A stretch of DNA of 32,152 bases, from contig PXRQ01000108.1 in the NCBI GenBank assembly GCA_003022005.1, positions 12,145-44,296 of the forward strand, read 5' to 3'. Below are positions 31,726 to 32,152 of this stretch, piece after piece; within the stretch, counting starts at the first letter, position 1, and each line of letters starts with the position of its first letter. The DNA is from Halobacteriales archaeon QS_5_70_15 (lineage in GTDB: Archaea; Halobacteriota; Halobacteria; Halobacteriales; Haloarculaceae). Below the pieces are notes generated by a model. That model made no database searches. It was not told where the DNA came from and saw only the letters and a program-made list of their open reading frames with translations. Position numbers and translations under genes: made by a program.

Positions 31726-32152
31726 GCGACGACCCCGGAGCGGAGGGTGAGGGCGGACGGGGCATCGCAGCGGTCGGCGCGTGCGCACCCACCCTCCGGG
31801 TCGACGCCGACTCGTTCGCGGAGGTGTGGGGGAACTCGCCCAGGGGCATCGAGGTGAAGGCCGTCCCGGACGCCGACGAGGACGCGCTCAGGATGGCGGC
31901 CGAGGCGGCCCGTCGGACGCTCGCCGCGGCCGACCGGGACGGGACGGAGGTGGGCTCGCTCGCGTTCGCGACCACGACTCCGCCGCTCGAGGAGGAGGAC
32001 CTCACCGCCCGGTTGGGCTCGGTGCTCGGCGTGCCCTCGACGGCGGTCAGGCAGTCGTTCGGGGCGAGCACCCGGGCGGGGACGCGGGCGATAGTGCCGG
32101 ACTCGACGCGAGCTACGAGGGGCCGGGGCTCGTCGTCGCCGCGGACTGTCCC
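31722..32152 (+). CDS. HMG-CoA synthase-like protein (partial, with a probable frameshift near 32095)
   Basis: GTG 31722 overlaps the TGA stop of the thiolase gene. The frame encodes IAAVGACAPTLRVDADSFAEVW, then ALRMAAEAARRTLAAA, VGSLAFATTTPPLEEE and FGASTRAGTRA, the N-terminal half of a ketoacyl/HMG-CoA synthase fold. In related haloarchaeal proteins a DUF35 zinc ribbon/OB domain follows, beyond this window. From about 32090 the expected DASYEGPGLVVAADC appears one frame over, so a single-base deletion interrupts it. The gene is cut by the right window edge. Thiolase, HMG-CoA synthase and DUF35 proteins are known to form a channelling complex in archaea. Confidence 0.65.
   Translation, partial: MSDDPGAEGEGGRGIAAVGACAPTLRVDADSFAEVWGNSPRGIEVKAVPDADEDALRMAAEAARRTLAAADRDGTEVGSLAFATTTPPLEEEDLTARLGSVLGVPSTAVRQSFGASTRAGTRAIVPDSTRATRGRGSSSPRTV

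Overview
The window is a chromosomal segment of a haloarchaeon (class Halobacteria). Four things support this. G+C is very high, about 70% by eye, with the exception of one island. The proteins are strongly acidic. Many genes begin with ATG or GTG about 25-30 bases after a TATA-like box, which indicates leaderless transcripts. Several families are haloarchaeal: a receiver-HalX response regulator, an HVO_0476-type zinc-finger protein, type II GAPDH, a PGF-type C-terminal anchor and lipobox lipoproteins.

Layout. 1-8.5 kb: a partial M23-like protein (-), a lipoate-ligase family protein, a lipoprotein (-), dihydroorotase pyrC, a metzincin-like lipoprotein, a dUTPase/dCTP deaminase family protein (-), an M29 aminopeptidase (-), a DUF4385 protein, a RimK-type ATP-grasp enzyme and an Hsp20 chaperone (-). 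8.6-15.5 kb: gapB (-), a two-domain VOC dioxygenase-like protein, a second M29 protein, the zinc-finger protein followed by two isoaspartyl methyltransferase genes, and a universal stress protein gene carrying two in-frame TAG codons. Three copies of an 80-84 bp palindromic repeat lie here, each just downstream of a gene. 15-21.4 kb: a small membrane-anchored protein divergent from a HerA/FtsK-like ATPase, a two-gene fluoride channel, a HalX response regulator, an HTH-ACT regulator, a YigZ/IMPACT protein, a TetR regulator and a two-gene MgtE-type magnesium transporter.

21.5-24.8 kb: a GT87-type membrane glycosyltransferase gene whose end looks replaced, then a low-GC island. The island holds a PemK/MazF-like toxin with a winged-helix partner and a gene broken by an in-frame TAG. 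Imperfect 39-bp direct repeats flank it, and the right one abuts the 3' end of the SRP54 gene. 24.8-32.2 kb: SRP54, a zinc-ribbon protein that seems to lack its usual HTH, a ribokinase-family kinase, a heavily frameshifted CARDB-repeat surface protein, a 49-residue protein, a lipoprotein, and a thiolase followed by an HMG-CoA synthase-like gene. The thiolase has two apparent single-base deletions and the last gene has one.

No rRNA, tRNA or CRISPR array was seen. The most notable signals are the palindromic repeat family placed at gene ends, the integrated island beside SRP54, and the number of lightly broken genes. The broken genes may be true decay or base-calling errors.
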